Part shown: positions 1-6,763 of the stretch, piece after piece
How the letters are laid out: each line of letters begins with the position of its first letter
Numbering within the stretch: position 1 is the stretch's first letter
Source of the DNA: Cryomorphaceae bacterium
GTDB lineage: Bacteria; Bacteroidota; Bacteroidia; Flavobacteriales_G; Salibacteraceae
Direction: 5' to 3'
Length of the DNA: 7,911 bases
Assembly (NCBI GenBank): GCA_003564735.1
Contig: PXEK01000362.1
Span: forward strand, 1-7,911
The notes under the pieces: generated by a model
The model's input: the letters and a program-made list of their open reading frames with translations, nothing else
Told to the model about the DNA's origin: nothing
Databases searched by the model: none
Made by a program: the position numbers and the translations under genes

Positions 1-776
1 AAAATGATGTATTGAGGTTTTATGTCACTTAAAAGTTGCATTTTACTTTCAATGTTATGTAAGCCTATAAGTTCCTCATCCAAAGCAATGGGTATGATAT
101 TTTTCTTGCATAGAGCTGCCATTTCATCAATTTGACCGCTTTTTATGGGTTGCTCAATGGAGTGGATTTTATATTTCGCTAATTGCTCAAGTTTAAAAGG
201 AGCCTCATCTGCGGTAAAAGCACCGTTGGCATCGGTTCTAATCTCAACATCCTCAGGCCCGTATTGTGAACGGATGTATTTGATACATTCAAGTTCACTG
301 TCAAAATCAATAGCGCCTATTTTGATTTTAATACATGTAAAACCGTTTTTGAGTTTTTGCTTAATTTGTTCAAGCATAAACTCTTTTTTGCCCATCCAAA
401 TGAGTCCGTTTATTTTGATTGATTTTTCACCCTCAGTAAAACCTGATGGCAAATAAAGGCTTTTATTCTCGTGCTTGTAGTTATTAAAGGCTTGTTCCAA
501 ACCAAACCGTATAGAGGGGTAATCAACGGTTTTTTTCTCTAATACGTCATACGGTTCATTTATATTTTCACAAACTTCCTTCAGCTTTTCCTCATACTCG
601 GGCAGGTCATCACAGCTCAGGCCTTTTAAAAGTCCGCACTCTCCAACGGCTTTTGGAGAATGATGAGGTTTATCGTGTAAAAAAATGAACCACGAGTCTT
701 TTTCAACCAATGTACCTCTTGAAGTACCTGCGGGTTGTTTAAATTTAAGCGTATACCTTTTGTAAGATGCGTACAT
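1..776 (-). CDS. menC: o-succinylbenzoate synthase (enolase superfamily), 3' end outside the window
   Basis: Partial gene: 258 codons are present from an ATG at 776, and the reading frame stays open to the window edge. In menaquinone synthesis this cytoplasmic enzyme dehydrates SHCHC to o-succinylbenzoate. Enolase-superfamily landmarks appear in order: a KxK pair at K150/K152 (second barrel strand, acid/base lysine), D182 in RTDANGAF, E208 in SIEQPI, and D233-E234 in ALDEEL. The three acidic positions would bind the Mg2+ ion. The last catalytic lysine, expected just after SDIKPQY, is cut off by the edge. The start is supported because the ATG overlaps an upstream in-frame stop as TAATG and is preceded by A-rich sequence. 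The gene lies 77 bp downstream of tamL on the same strand, so cotranscription is likely. Dipeptide epimerases share this fold and KxK motif, so the substrate rests partly on ubiE lying in the same window; I favour OSBS. Confidence 0.82.
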   Translation of the reverse strand, partial: MYASYKRYTLKFKQPAGTSRGTLVEKDSWFIFLHDKPHHSPKAVGECGLLKGLSCDDLPEYEEKLKEVCENINEPYDVLEKKTVDYPSIRFGLEQAFNNYKHENKSLYLPSGFTEGEKSIKINGLIWMGKKEFMLEQIKQKLKNGFTCIKIKIGAIDFDSELECIKYIRSQYGPEDVEIRTDANGAFTADEAPFKLEQLAKYKIHSIEQPIKSGQIDEMAALCKKNIIPIALDEELIGLHNIESKMQLLSDIKPQYII

Positions 777-788
777 TAATTAGTTGTT

Positions 789-803
789 TTTTTGGTCAGA
801 ACC
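789..803 (-). repeat. 15-base motif upstream of menC, copy 1
   Basis: On the minus strand this reads GGTTCTGACCAAAAA and ends 12 bases before the menC ATG. The identical 15 bases occur in the same orientation 14 bases before the ubiE ATG (5586-5600). The core GGTTCTGACC has only a three-base-pair inverted repeat (GGT/ACC), too weak for a stable hairpin by itself. Function is unknown; a shared site for translational control is a guess. Confidence 0.5.
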
Positions 804-853
804 CTAAACGGCGGTGCATCACACAAGTAATAACCGTCAAATCCGGGCTGTGT

Positions 854-3340
854 TTAAAAGGGGTATCCGATACCGAAGTTGAGTGTTTGCCGAAGTGAGT
901 AGTCTTGTGTAGCTGTTTGATTGTAAGTGTCTTTAGATTGGAAAACCCACCGCTCCCCATTAGGCAGAGTCGGGTCACGAATTTGAAAGCCCAAATCGAG
1001 ACGGATAAGCACAAAGGTAAAATCAAAACGTAGTCCAAACCCTGAGCCGATGGCGAATTCATTGATAAAGCGGTCAAATGCAAAAACGGCATCGGGGTCA
1101 ACATCCGGCCCGTCAAATAGCCATATATTTCCCACGTCGGTGAATAAAGCCAACTCAAACATGTTGGTGAGTTTAGCACGGTATTCCACATTGGCTTCCA
1201 AAAGAATATCGCCCACACGGTTGAGTCCGCTTCCTGCTTCGGGAACCGAAGAGCCCGGGCCTAAGGTGCGGGCTTGCCAAGCTCGTATATCATTTGCTCC
1301 ACCTACAAAAAAGCTTTTATCAAAGGGCAAAACGTTCAAGTTACCAAAAGGAACCCCAACCCCGGTATAAAGGCGATACACCATATTTGAACCGTCTGTC
1401 AGTTTACGATAAAGGCGCAAATCATTGGAAGCTTTAACAAATTGAGCAAATCTTATGTTGCCTACTTTATAGTATTCATCTTCCACCTTTTCAGCACCCG
1501 CTAAACGGTATGCTGCCGAGAGTCCGTTACCCGCAGTTTCCACAGAAAACCTGTTCAAGTAATGATTGGTTCTCCTCCTTGTTAATTGGTTGGAGCGTGT
1601 TACATTAAATTTTGTACCTAAAATAAAGTGATTTGAAAACGTATTGGTTAAAAACCGGTTGTTCAACTCTTCTAAACGTCTCTCGAAAAATGGTCTTTTA
1701 TCAATCCCGATTAGGGATACACTCATGGGATGAATAGTAAAATCTGTACTCACTTCATCAACTTTAGACCACGAGTAGGAAATAGAGGCATTAAGGAAGT
1801 TACGAGTAAAATCAGGGCGATTTTGATGATTAAATGCCAGGTTTACTGATGTTGTGGGGCGGTTGTATCGCGGTATGCGATCCCCTTTCACTTTTGACGG
1901 TAACACCAAGGTGGGAACCGTAAGTGAACTTTCAATACCGTATTCAATGGTGTTGAACAATGAAACCCCTAAGGTGGAGCGGTCTTGTATTTCTTGGTCG
2001 GGCACGTTGGTTTGTTGTGCTTCTAAACCGCCGCGTAATCGAATATTTAAGATTTCAGCTGATCCAAAGGTGTTCCTGTTCGTATAATTTAAATTGCCTG
2101 ACAGACCTAAATTGCCTCCCGTATTGGTTCCTTCAAGTTCGGCACCCGCCGCTAATTTTACAACGGGAGTCAGGTTGATGTAGCAATTCAACATGGCCGA
2201 GTCGCCTGTAACTTCTTCAAACCTGATGTTGATAAACCTAAAGTTGTTGAGGGCCGATAAACGGTTGTGGGTGTATTCTCGATTCGATTGACTGTACCGA
2301 TCACCCGGTTTAATAAAAACGGCCCTCGTGATTACGCCGTGGTTAAACAACAAACGACGTTTATTTACGATGATATAGCCGTCATCGGTCATGAGTGTAT
2401 CATCAAAGTTGGTTTCCAGCTCTGTAGAGTAGTAGGGGTCGATATATACGTTTTGGATGGTATATTTTTCATGCTGTTGAACAATCAAGGTATCCTCACG
2501 TCCGCGACGACGTTCTCTTTCCACAGGATTATTAATAATTTGTTTTACGTGTACACGACGGTTACCTAAGTTGCTGTCAACTTCATAGGTGATGAAGTTT
2601 TGATTAAAATAATAGTACCCCATATCTCGCATCGCCTTTGTGAGCCTTCCACGTTCCTTATCAACATCAGTAATTCTAAAGTTTTCCCCGCCTCGAAGCA
2701 AAGTACCTTGTATGGCAGCTCGAACATCTTTGATTATTGCCGTATCTTTAATATCATAGCTTACTCTTTCTATGGTGTAAGGTTGTTTTGGATTAACAAC
2801 GTAGGTTACCTCTGCTTTTTGTTTTCTTTTGTGGAAGTCTACTTCAAATGATACCTCGCCATTAAAAAAACCGTTGTTCTTGAGGTAGCGTTGCATGTTT
2901 TGAGCCGTACTTTGCGCTAAATTAGAATCTAAAAGTACGGGAGCCTCACCAACGTTGTTTTTTATACGATAACCTAATACAGGTTTAAACTCCTTTTCAC
3001 TCCTCCCTTTTTCTCTTCGTTTTTCGTTTTTCCTATCCAGCTTTGCTCGTTTTTTTTCGTTTCTTTTTTCGAGTTTATCTGAATCATAAAGGTTCCAAAT
3101 AAAAAGGTTAAAAGGAATAAGTCCAACGATTTTTTTATTGGTACGGGGTCTTATTAATCCGCTAATTTCACTCTCTCTAACCCCTCTGTTTTTAATATCA
3201 ATGTCGTTTGATTTGAGTAAATACTCATCATCGGCAAGCCGGCGGGTTGTATCGCAACTCGAGAGAAATACAGTGAACACCGCAATAATAAATATGTAAA
3301 GAATACTGTTATGACTCAAAGCACTTGAATAGATTTGCAA
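854..3340 (-). CDS. tamL: TamL-like BamA/TamA-family outer membrane assembly lipoprotein
   Basis: An 828-residue Omp85-superfamily protein, the Bacteroidota lipoprotein counterpart of TamA, which is thought to work with TamB in outer-membrane assembly. A hydrophobic segment (about residues 12-28) ends in the lipobox LSSC with C29 as the lipidated residue, followed by DTTRRLADDEYLLKSNDI, typical of TamL N-termini. Residues about 89-117 are very rich in Lys, Arg and Glu. POTRA-like segments fill roughly 165-385, and a beta-barrel of alternating strands runs from about 390 to the end. NDIRAW (R686) matches the conserved VRGF/IRGW-type motif of barrel loop 6, and the C-terminus LNFGIGYPF ends in the aromatic residue of an outer-membrane beta-signal. 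No ATG or GTG exists between the upstream stop and the signal sequence; TTG at 3340 or TTG at 3319 must serve unless a rarer start is used. It diverges from the RNA methyltransferase gene and precedes menC. A BamA paralogue is the only real alternative. Confidence 0.88.
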   Translation of the reverse strand: MQIYSSALSHNSILYIFIIAVFTVFLSSCDTTRRLADDEYLLKSNDIDIKNRGVRESEISGLIRPRTNKKIVGLIPFNLFIWNLYDSDKLEKRNEKKRAKLDRKNEKRREKGRSEKEFKPVLGYRIKNNVGEAPVLLDSNLAQSTAQNMQRYLKNNGFFNGEVSFEVDFHKRKQKAEVTYVVNPKQPYTIERVSYDIKDTAIIKDVRAAIQGTLLRGGENFRITDVDKERGRLTKAMRDMGYYYFNQNFITYEVDSNLGNRRVHVKQIINNPVERERRRGREDTLIVQQHEKYTIQNVYIDPYYSTELETNFDDTLMTDDGYIIVNKRRLLFNHGVITRAVFIKPGDRYSQSNREYTHNRLSALNNFRFINIRFEEVTGDSAMLNCYINLTPVVKLAAGAELEGTNTGGNLGLSGNLNYTNRNTFGSAEILNIRLRGGLEAQQTNVPDQEIQDRSTLGVSLFNTIEYGIESSLTVPTLVLPSKVKGDRIPRYNRPTTSVNLAFNHQNRPDFTRNFLNASISYSWSKVDEVSTDFTIHPMSVSLIGIDKRPFFERRLEELNNRFLTNTFSNHFILGTKFNVTRSNQLTRRRTNHYLNRFSVETAGNGLSAAYRLAGAEKVEDEYYKVGNIRFAQFVKASNDLRLYRKLTDGSNMVYRLYTGVGVPFGNLNVLPFDKSFFVGGANDIRAWQARTLGPGSSVPEAGSGLNRVGDILLEANVEYRAKLTNMFELALFTDVGNIWLFDGPDVDPDAVFAFDRFINEFAIGSGFGLRFDFTFVLIRLDLGFQIRDPTLPNGERWVFQSKDTYNQTATQDYSLRQTLNFGIGYPF
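3330..3337 (+). promoter_or_regulatory. Candidate -7 element for the RNA methyltransferase gene
   Basis: TAGATTTG fits the Bacteroidota -7 consensus TAnnTTTG exactly and lies 27 bases before the ATG at 3365, giving a predicted leader of about 20 bases. No good TTG is seen 19-21 bases upstream, so the -33 element is weak. The site lies over the first codons of tamL on the opposite strand. Confidence 0.4.
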
Positions 3341-3364
3341 AATTATTAATAACTCTTGTGCTGT

Positions 3365-4111
3365 ATGCCTTCAAAAGCTGAAATTAAAAGTGTTGCGAAA
3401 CTAAAACAAAAAAAGTACCGAAAAGAGTCGGGACTGTTTGTTGTTGAAGGGATTAAACTTGTAAATGAGATAGCAAATAACGGATTAAAGGTGCATAAGT
3501 TGTTCGTAACGCATCAACAAGCACCGCATTTCAAGGGGCACGAATCGGTTGAAAAGGTAACTTCCGCAGAAATGCGACAAATGTCGAGTATGACAACACC
3601 GCCCGGCCTTTTGGCCGTTGTAAACCTTCCTGAAAAAATCCGTTCAACATCCGCTAAGCATATTTTGTTGGTGGACGCCGTAAGTGATCCGGGGAACTTG
3701 GGAACGTTACTGCGAACGGCTGATTGGTTCGGAATAAAAACGGTAATACTCAGTGAAAATTCCACCGATGCTTACAACCCTAAAGTGGTGCAAGCCTCTA
3801 TGGGGTCTTTATTTAGGGTAAAGGTGGTATATGCCGACTTAGTGAAAACTATAACTGAACTGAAAACTAATGGAACGGCGGTGTTAGGGGCGGTTTTGAC
3901 CGGAAAAAATATATACTCTTATACATTCCCTGAGCGTTTTGCACTATTGCTCGGGAGTGAATCACATGGAATCCGGCCCGATTTATTGAGTCAATGTGAT
4001 GAGCATATAACAATTCCGGCCTTCGGTAATGCCGAGTCATTAAATGTAGCTGTTTCAGGCGCGGTAATTTTGGGTGAAATCAAAAGGCAATTAACCTTCA
4101 AAGTGCAGTGA
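3365..4111 (+). CDS. TrmH/SpoU-family RNA 2'-O-methyltransferase
   Basis: A 248-residue cytoplasmic enzyme of the SPOUT class, transferring methyl from S-adenosylmethionine to a ribose 2'-OH of rRNA or tRNA. The N-terminal substrate-binding region (residues about 3-80) contains KYRKESGLFVVEGIKLV, as in RlmB/TsnR relatives. The knotted catalytic domain follows: motif 1 DPGNLGTLLRTAD (107-120, with R117), NPKVVQASMGSLFRV (138-152), motif 2 LLLGSESHGI (194-203, E199), and motif 3 IPAFGNAESLNVAVSGA (217-233). Length is normal for the family. I chose the ATG at 3365; a TTG three codons earlier is in frame but MPSKAEIKSV is the more typical beginning. It is divergent from tamL with 24 bp between them, and its last 21 bases overlap the 3' end of porT on the other strand. 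The target nucleotide cannot be read from the sequence. Confidence 0.9.
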   Translation: MPSKAEIKSVAKLKQKKYRKESGLFVVEGIKLVNEIANNGLKVHKLFVTHQQAPHFKGHESVEKVTSAEMRQMSSMTTPPGLLAVVNLPEKIRSTSAKHILLVDAVSDPGNLGTLLRTADWFGIKTVILSENSTDAYNPKVVQASMGSLFRVKVVYADLVKTITELKTNGTAVLGAVLTGKNIYSYTFPERFALLLGSESHGIRPDLLSQCDEHITIPAFGNAESLNVAVSGAVILGEIKRQLTFKVQ

Positions 4112-4795
4112 TATGGAAATTACGCGCGGCTGAAGATGGTCTATCGGACTTTCCCAAATGGAGCCTTCATCAATAAGCATGTTGCGCAACCCCGTACTCA
4201 CTTTTATTTCGGGTGAAAATTTGAAATACTCCAAGAAAAAGTCAAACCCAAAACCTATTTCATACATAAAGTTATGCCTTGCCAAACGCACAACCTGTTG
4301 AGGTGGAGGTACTCTGTTGTTGATTTCAGCCTGTGATGATAAGTCTGAGGCGTATTTCGCTCCCCCCAAAAAATAGGCGGCGAAGTTGTTCAAACGCCGT
4401 GACCTGTACTTTAATAACAACGGAAATTCCAAATAAGTAGATTCTACAGCTTTCGTGACCAAAATGTTTTGCTCGGTACCGCGAAAAACATATTCCAAAT
4501 TACGTTGGCCAAAAGACAAAGCAGGCAAAAATCGAAGTCCCAAATGCTCGCTCAAGTGCAGTTGACTAACAATTCCAATATTGAATCCCGGTTGGGATGC
4601 CGTTTCCAAACTAATCAAAGAGTCTACCTGCGTTAAATCGGTATTTAAGCGGTAACTCATGGTATTCACGCCCAGGGTAAAACCAAAGTGGACCCGTTTG
4701 CGATCAAAATCGCGCAGGTTCCAAACTTTTTGATTTTGACCTACAACGGCAAAACCGGTAGTTAAAAAAAGAATGAAAGCGATGATTTTTTTCAT
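4091..4795 (-). CDS. porT: PorT-family type IX secretion outer-membrane protein
   Basis: A 234-residue exported protein. MKKIIAFILFLTTGFAVVGQ is a clear Sec signal peptide, with cleavage probably just before Q20. The mature part alternates hydrophobic and polar residues as short beta-strands, with FGFTLGVNTMSY near its start, LRFLPALSFGQRNLEY, LEFPLLLKYRSRR, and a closing strand RVISISLHFEG. This is the layout of PorT, an eight-stranded barrel of the type IX secretion system required for export and gliding in Bacteroidota. I chose the ATG at 4795 because it puts two lysines directly before the hydrophobic core; an ATG six codons upstream (4813) would add MPALFS. It lies 29 bp downstream of ubiE on the same strand, probably as one operon, a pairing with tamL and an RNA methyltransferase nearby that I recall as common in Flavobacteriia. 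A generic outer-membrane beta-barrel protein of the PorT family is the fallback call. Confidence 0.83.
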   Translation of the reverse strand: MKKIIAFILFLTTGFAVVGQNQKVWNLRDFDRKRVHFGFTLGVNTMSYRLNTDLTQVDSLISLETASQPGFNIGIVSQLHLSEHLGLRFLPALSFGQRNLEYVFRGTEQNILVTKAVESTYLEFPLLLKYRSRRLNNFAAYFLGGAKYASDLSSQAEINNRVPPPQQVVRLARHNFMYEIGFGFDFFLEYFKFSPEIKVSTGLRNMLIDEGSIWESPIDHLQPRVISISLHFEG

Positions 4796-4824
4796 ACTGA
4801 ACAACGCGGGCAAAAGTACTTTTT

Positions 4825-5571
4825 TTATTTGGTACCCTCGTATATTGATGCAATACCAAACGTTAAAGTAATAGCTTTGGTATTTTTGTAACCTGCTTTT
4901 TGCATGAGTTGCAAAAAATCATTGCCGTGCGGAAAGGCTTGAACCGATTCGGGAAGGTAAGTATAAGCTCTTTTATCCTTGGAAAAAACTTTACCTATAC
5001 CGGGCAAAAATTTTTCAAAATACAAATTATAGGCCTGTTTTACGGGAAAAATTTGCGGCTGTGAAAATTCGATAATAACTGTTTTACCTCCCGGTTTCAT
5101 AACCCTGTTCATTTCGGCCAAACCCTTTGCGGGGGTTTCAAAATTACGAACTCCAAAAGCCACGGTAACAGCGTCAAAGGTATTGTCGTCAAAAGGTAAA
5201 TTTTCGCTGTCGCCGTAGAGCATTTCAACCGTATGGTCTACTTTTTTCTTTTTCATTTTCTCGCGACCCACGTCAAGCATTTTATTTGAGATGTCAATGC
5301 CCACCACGCGTTCGGGATTTAGTTGAAGAGACTCAATGGCAAAATCACCCGTTCCCGTAGCTACATCTAATATGGCTTTTGGCTTTATCGGTTTCAGTAA
5401 CTTAACCGCCTTTTTTCTCCACAAAATATCAATGCCCAATGATAGAAAGTGGTTGAGGAAGTCATATTTAGCGGCTATATTATCAAACATTTGAGCCACT
5501 TGCTTCTTCTTCTCTGTTTCTTGGTTGTAGGGGGTTACGTTTTTTGCAGTGTTATCGGGGTCTTTAGTCAT
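4825..5571 (-). CDS. ubiE: Demethylmenaquinone methyltransferase UbiE/MenG
   Basis: A 248-residue class I SAM-dependent methyltransferase that adds the ring methyl group in the last step of menaquinone synthesis, acting at the inner face of the cytoplasmic membrane. The SAM-binding motif is LDVATGTGDFA (69-78 region), followed by the acidic end of strand 2 in VVGIDIS (89-95) and GDSENLPFDDNTFDAVT (120-136). The family signatures are YDFLNHFLSLGIDILW (36-51) and RVMKPGGKTVIIEFS (156-170); the second fits the classic UbiE pattern completely. Length matches the family. The ATG at 5571 is preceded by A-rich sequence and by the 15-base motif also found before menC. porT follows 29 bp downstream. 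Menaquinone is the expected substrate because Bacteroidota lack ubiquinone; other family roles are unlikely. Confidence 0.95.
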   Translation of the reverse strand: MTKDPDNTAKNVTPYNQETEKKKQVAQMFDNIAAKYDFLNHFLSLGIDILWRKKAVKLLKPIKPKAILDVATGTGDFAIESLQLNPERVVGIDISNKMLDVGREKMKKKKVDHTVEMLYGDSENLPFDDNTFDAVTVAFGVRNFETPAKGLAEMNRVMKPGGKTVIIEFSQPQIFPVKQAYNLYFEKFLPGIGKVFSKDKRAYTYLPESVQAFPHGNDFLQLMQKAGYKNTKAITLTFGIASIYEGTK

Positions 5572-5585
5572 TTTATTTCTTATTA

Positions 5586-5600
5586 TTTTTGGTCAGAACC
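5586..5600 (-). repeat. 15-base motif upstream of ubiE, copy 2
   Basis: Identical to 789-803 and in the same orientation: GGTTCTGACCAAAAA on the minus strand, ending 14 bases before the ubiE ATG. Beyond the 15 bases the flanks differ, apart from both being A-rich towards the start codon. Confidence 0.5.
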
Positions 5601-5754
5601 TGCATCCTCTGCATGGCCGGCTAAGTTTAATCCGTTTAAAATTAAGATTGTTCTGCAATTTATGGAATTTGAGCAGATGTAGTTCAAATTACAGCTAAAC
5701 CATCGGAATAAAGATTATTTTTTATTTAGGGAATTACACACATTAATTTAACTG

Positions 5755-5762
5755 CAAAGGTA
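5755..5762 (-). promoter_or_regulatory. Candidate -7 element for the ubiE-porT operon
   Basis: On the minus strand this reads TACCTTTG, an exact match to TAnnTTTG, 183 bases before the ubiE start. It would imply a leader of about 175 bases that includes the shared 15-base motif. No TTG is seen at the right distance upstream, so the call is weak. Confidence 0.3.
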
Positions 5763-5943
5763 GGCTACATTTCGGTTGCGGTTGTGTCATAAAAACTACG
5801 GCAAAGACATATTTATTTTTCATACGATTATTTCGAGTTGCGACCTGAAAGAAAAACAGCGGAAACAGAAAAGTGTTTTATGAATATGCAGCGGGTCAGT
5901 TATATCTTCCTTTTGGAGATGAAAAGGGAGATATGTGTAAAAC

Positions 5944-5973
5944 AAAAACCCCAAAGTTTCCCTCGGGGTTTTT
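5944..5973 (-). terminator. Intrinsic terminator downstream of ssrA
   Basis: A perfect nine-base-pair stem (AAAAACCCC with GGGGTTTTT) closes a 12-base loop. It lies 54 bases past the mature tmRNA end and is followed on the minus strand by TTTTTGTTTT. The plus strand also ends in a T-run, so the element may work in both directions, although no plus-strand gene precedes it. Confidence 0.85.
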
Positions 5974-6026
5974 ATTTTAATGCTCATTTCTCTCAGCGGT
6001 AAAGTGCTGAAGACGAATTTGCGTTG

Positions 6027-6422
6027 TGGAGCCGGAGGGATTCGAACCCTCGTCCAAACAAGGAATGTTTAAGCTTTCTACAAGTTTAGTTTGCTTCTGC
6101 TTGTCGGGTAAAACTAAGCAGCAAACAGCTCTATTTTACCTTATCTCGACTTGCTTTCGAAAATGAATCCGAGACCTTCATTTTCTAACTCAAACTCTAT
6201 GGTGCCCTAAACGGAAAATGTGTTGAGTAAACATTCTCCAAGGACAACTCGTCATCCGCACTTTGCGGTATGATTAAGCCCAATGGTCTTAGACCGGATT
6301 AGGCTGCGAGTGCGTAGTTATTTTCGCCATTTAAAGGTTGAAACATGTTTTGAAAGGCTACATTTCAACGCCTTACTTGCTTACTTAACCGATTCATCTC
6401 GCTGTCAAAACCGGTCGGCCCC
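6027..6422 (-). ncRNA. ssrA: Transfer-messenger RNA (tmRNA)
   Basis: One-piece tmRNA that, with SmpB, rescues stalled ribosomes and adds a degradation tag. The acceptor stem pairs GGGGCCG (6422-6416) with CGGCTCC (6034-6028), seven pairs including one G-U. The T arm is GAGGG-TTCGAAT-CCCTC just before the 3' acceptor strand, and GGTTTTGACAGCGAGATGAA near the 5' end is the conserved D-like region. The internal reading frame encodes GENNYALAA followed by TAA. Complementary blocks such as GTTTGCTGC with GCAGAAGCAAAC near the 3' part fit the pseudoknot domain. The discriminator A at 6027 is followed by CAA rather than CCA, so the terminal CCA must be added by nucleotidyltransferase. The roughly 396-base length is usual for Bacteroidota. 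A terminator follows and a good promoter element precedes it, so it is a single transcription unit. Confidence 0.96.
6299..6328 (-). other. tmRNA tag-peptide reading frame
   Basis: Nine sense codons GGC GAA AAT AAC TAC GCA CTC GCA GCC and a TAA stop encode GENNYALAA. The tag ends in the ALAA degron recognised by Clp-type proteases, and resembles tags of other Bacteroidota such as GETNYALAA. The alanine charged on tmRNA itself precedes the encoded residues. Confidence 0.9.
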
Positions 6423-6435
6423 ATTATAAAGGTTG

Positions 6436-6468
6436 CAAAAGTATCATATATTACGACATGAGCGACAA
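6436..6468 (-). promoter_or_regulatory. Promoter of ssrA
   Basis: On the minus strand TACTTTTG (6443-6436) matches the Bacteroidota -7 consensus TAnnTTTG exactly. It ends 13 bases before the mature 5' end at 6422, leaving a short leader for RNase P to remove. A TTG at 6468-6466, with a 22-base spacer, could be the -33 element, slightly farther than ideal. Confidence 0.6.
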
Positions 6469-6732
6469 TTTGTTCGTTTGTCAAACTTGTTTTTTCCGAC
6501 TAAAGAATTAAGCTTGAACTTCGTAAGCGAAATAAAGGGAAGCGGGATGTTGTAATTTATTGCAATGAGTTGCCGTTTATTGAATCCATGTTGGCACTTG
6601 GTTTTTTTAAGTAATTGATAAATAGTAAAATATGCTATTTGTAGTAGTTACTTTTCCTTGGCGTCCGTCGAAATAAACTGAGGGGTTTTCACGAGTAGTT
6701 CATATCTTTTTTGGGTAAAATAGAATATTGAA

Positions 6733-6763
6733 TTGTGTGGTTTAATATTTTTTTATACTTTAG
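6733..6763 (+). promoter_or_regulatory. Candidate promoter of the secreted repeat protein
   Basis: TTG at 6733-6735 and TACTTTAG at 6756-6763 are separated by 20 bases. The second differs from TAnnTTTG at one position. The start codon at 6783 is 20 bases downstream, so the transcript leader would be short, about a dozen bases. Confidence 0.45.

Larger units (their letters stand above)
5572..5943. other. Gene-free stretch upstream of ubiE
   Basis: This stretch is AT-rich and has no convincing gene. It holds the 15-base motif, a candidate ubiE promoter element, and on the plus strand a few short open frames without good starts, including a 3' portion (about 5865-5980) with a protein-like composition. 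That frame runs through the terminator hairpin, so I treat it as noncoding. No repeats of the tmRNA 3' end or other attachment-site signs were found. Confidence 0.5.

Noticed and set aside
145..456. A 103-codon open frame on the plus strand
   Set aside because: It is antisense to menC, whose catalytic motifs are all present in the minus-strand frame.
796..1218. A 140-codon open frame on the minus strand inside tamL
   Set aside because: It overlaps the well-supported TamL barrel coding sequence in another frame and has no recognisable domain.
3514..3765. An 83-codon open frame on the minus strand
   Set aside because: It is antisense to the RNA methyltransferase gene across its motif 1 region, with no independent support.
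5449..5682. A 77-codon hydrophobic open frame on the plus strand at the ubiE start
   Set aside because: Most of it is antisense to ubiE, and the hydrophobic run is the complement of the Lys/Glu-rich UbiE N-terminus.
5880..6003. A 40-codon open frame starting MNMQRVSYIF on the plus strand
   Set aside because: It runs straight through the terminator hairpin and has no domain or start-site support.
5572..6100. Integrated mobile element at the tmRNA 3' end
   Set aside because: tmRNA genes are common integration sites, but no integrase gene and no repeated copy of the ssrA 3' sequence is present downstream.
6620..6640. AAATAG/CTATTT inverted repeat as a terminator or operator
   Set aside because: The six-pair A/T-rich stem is weak, has no T-run, and can arise easily in AT-rich intergenic DNA.
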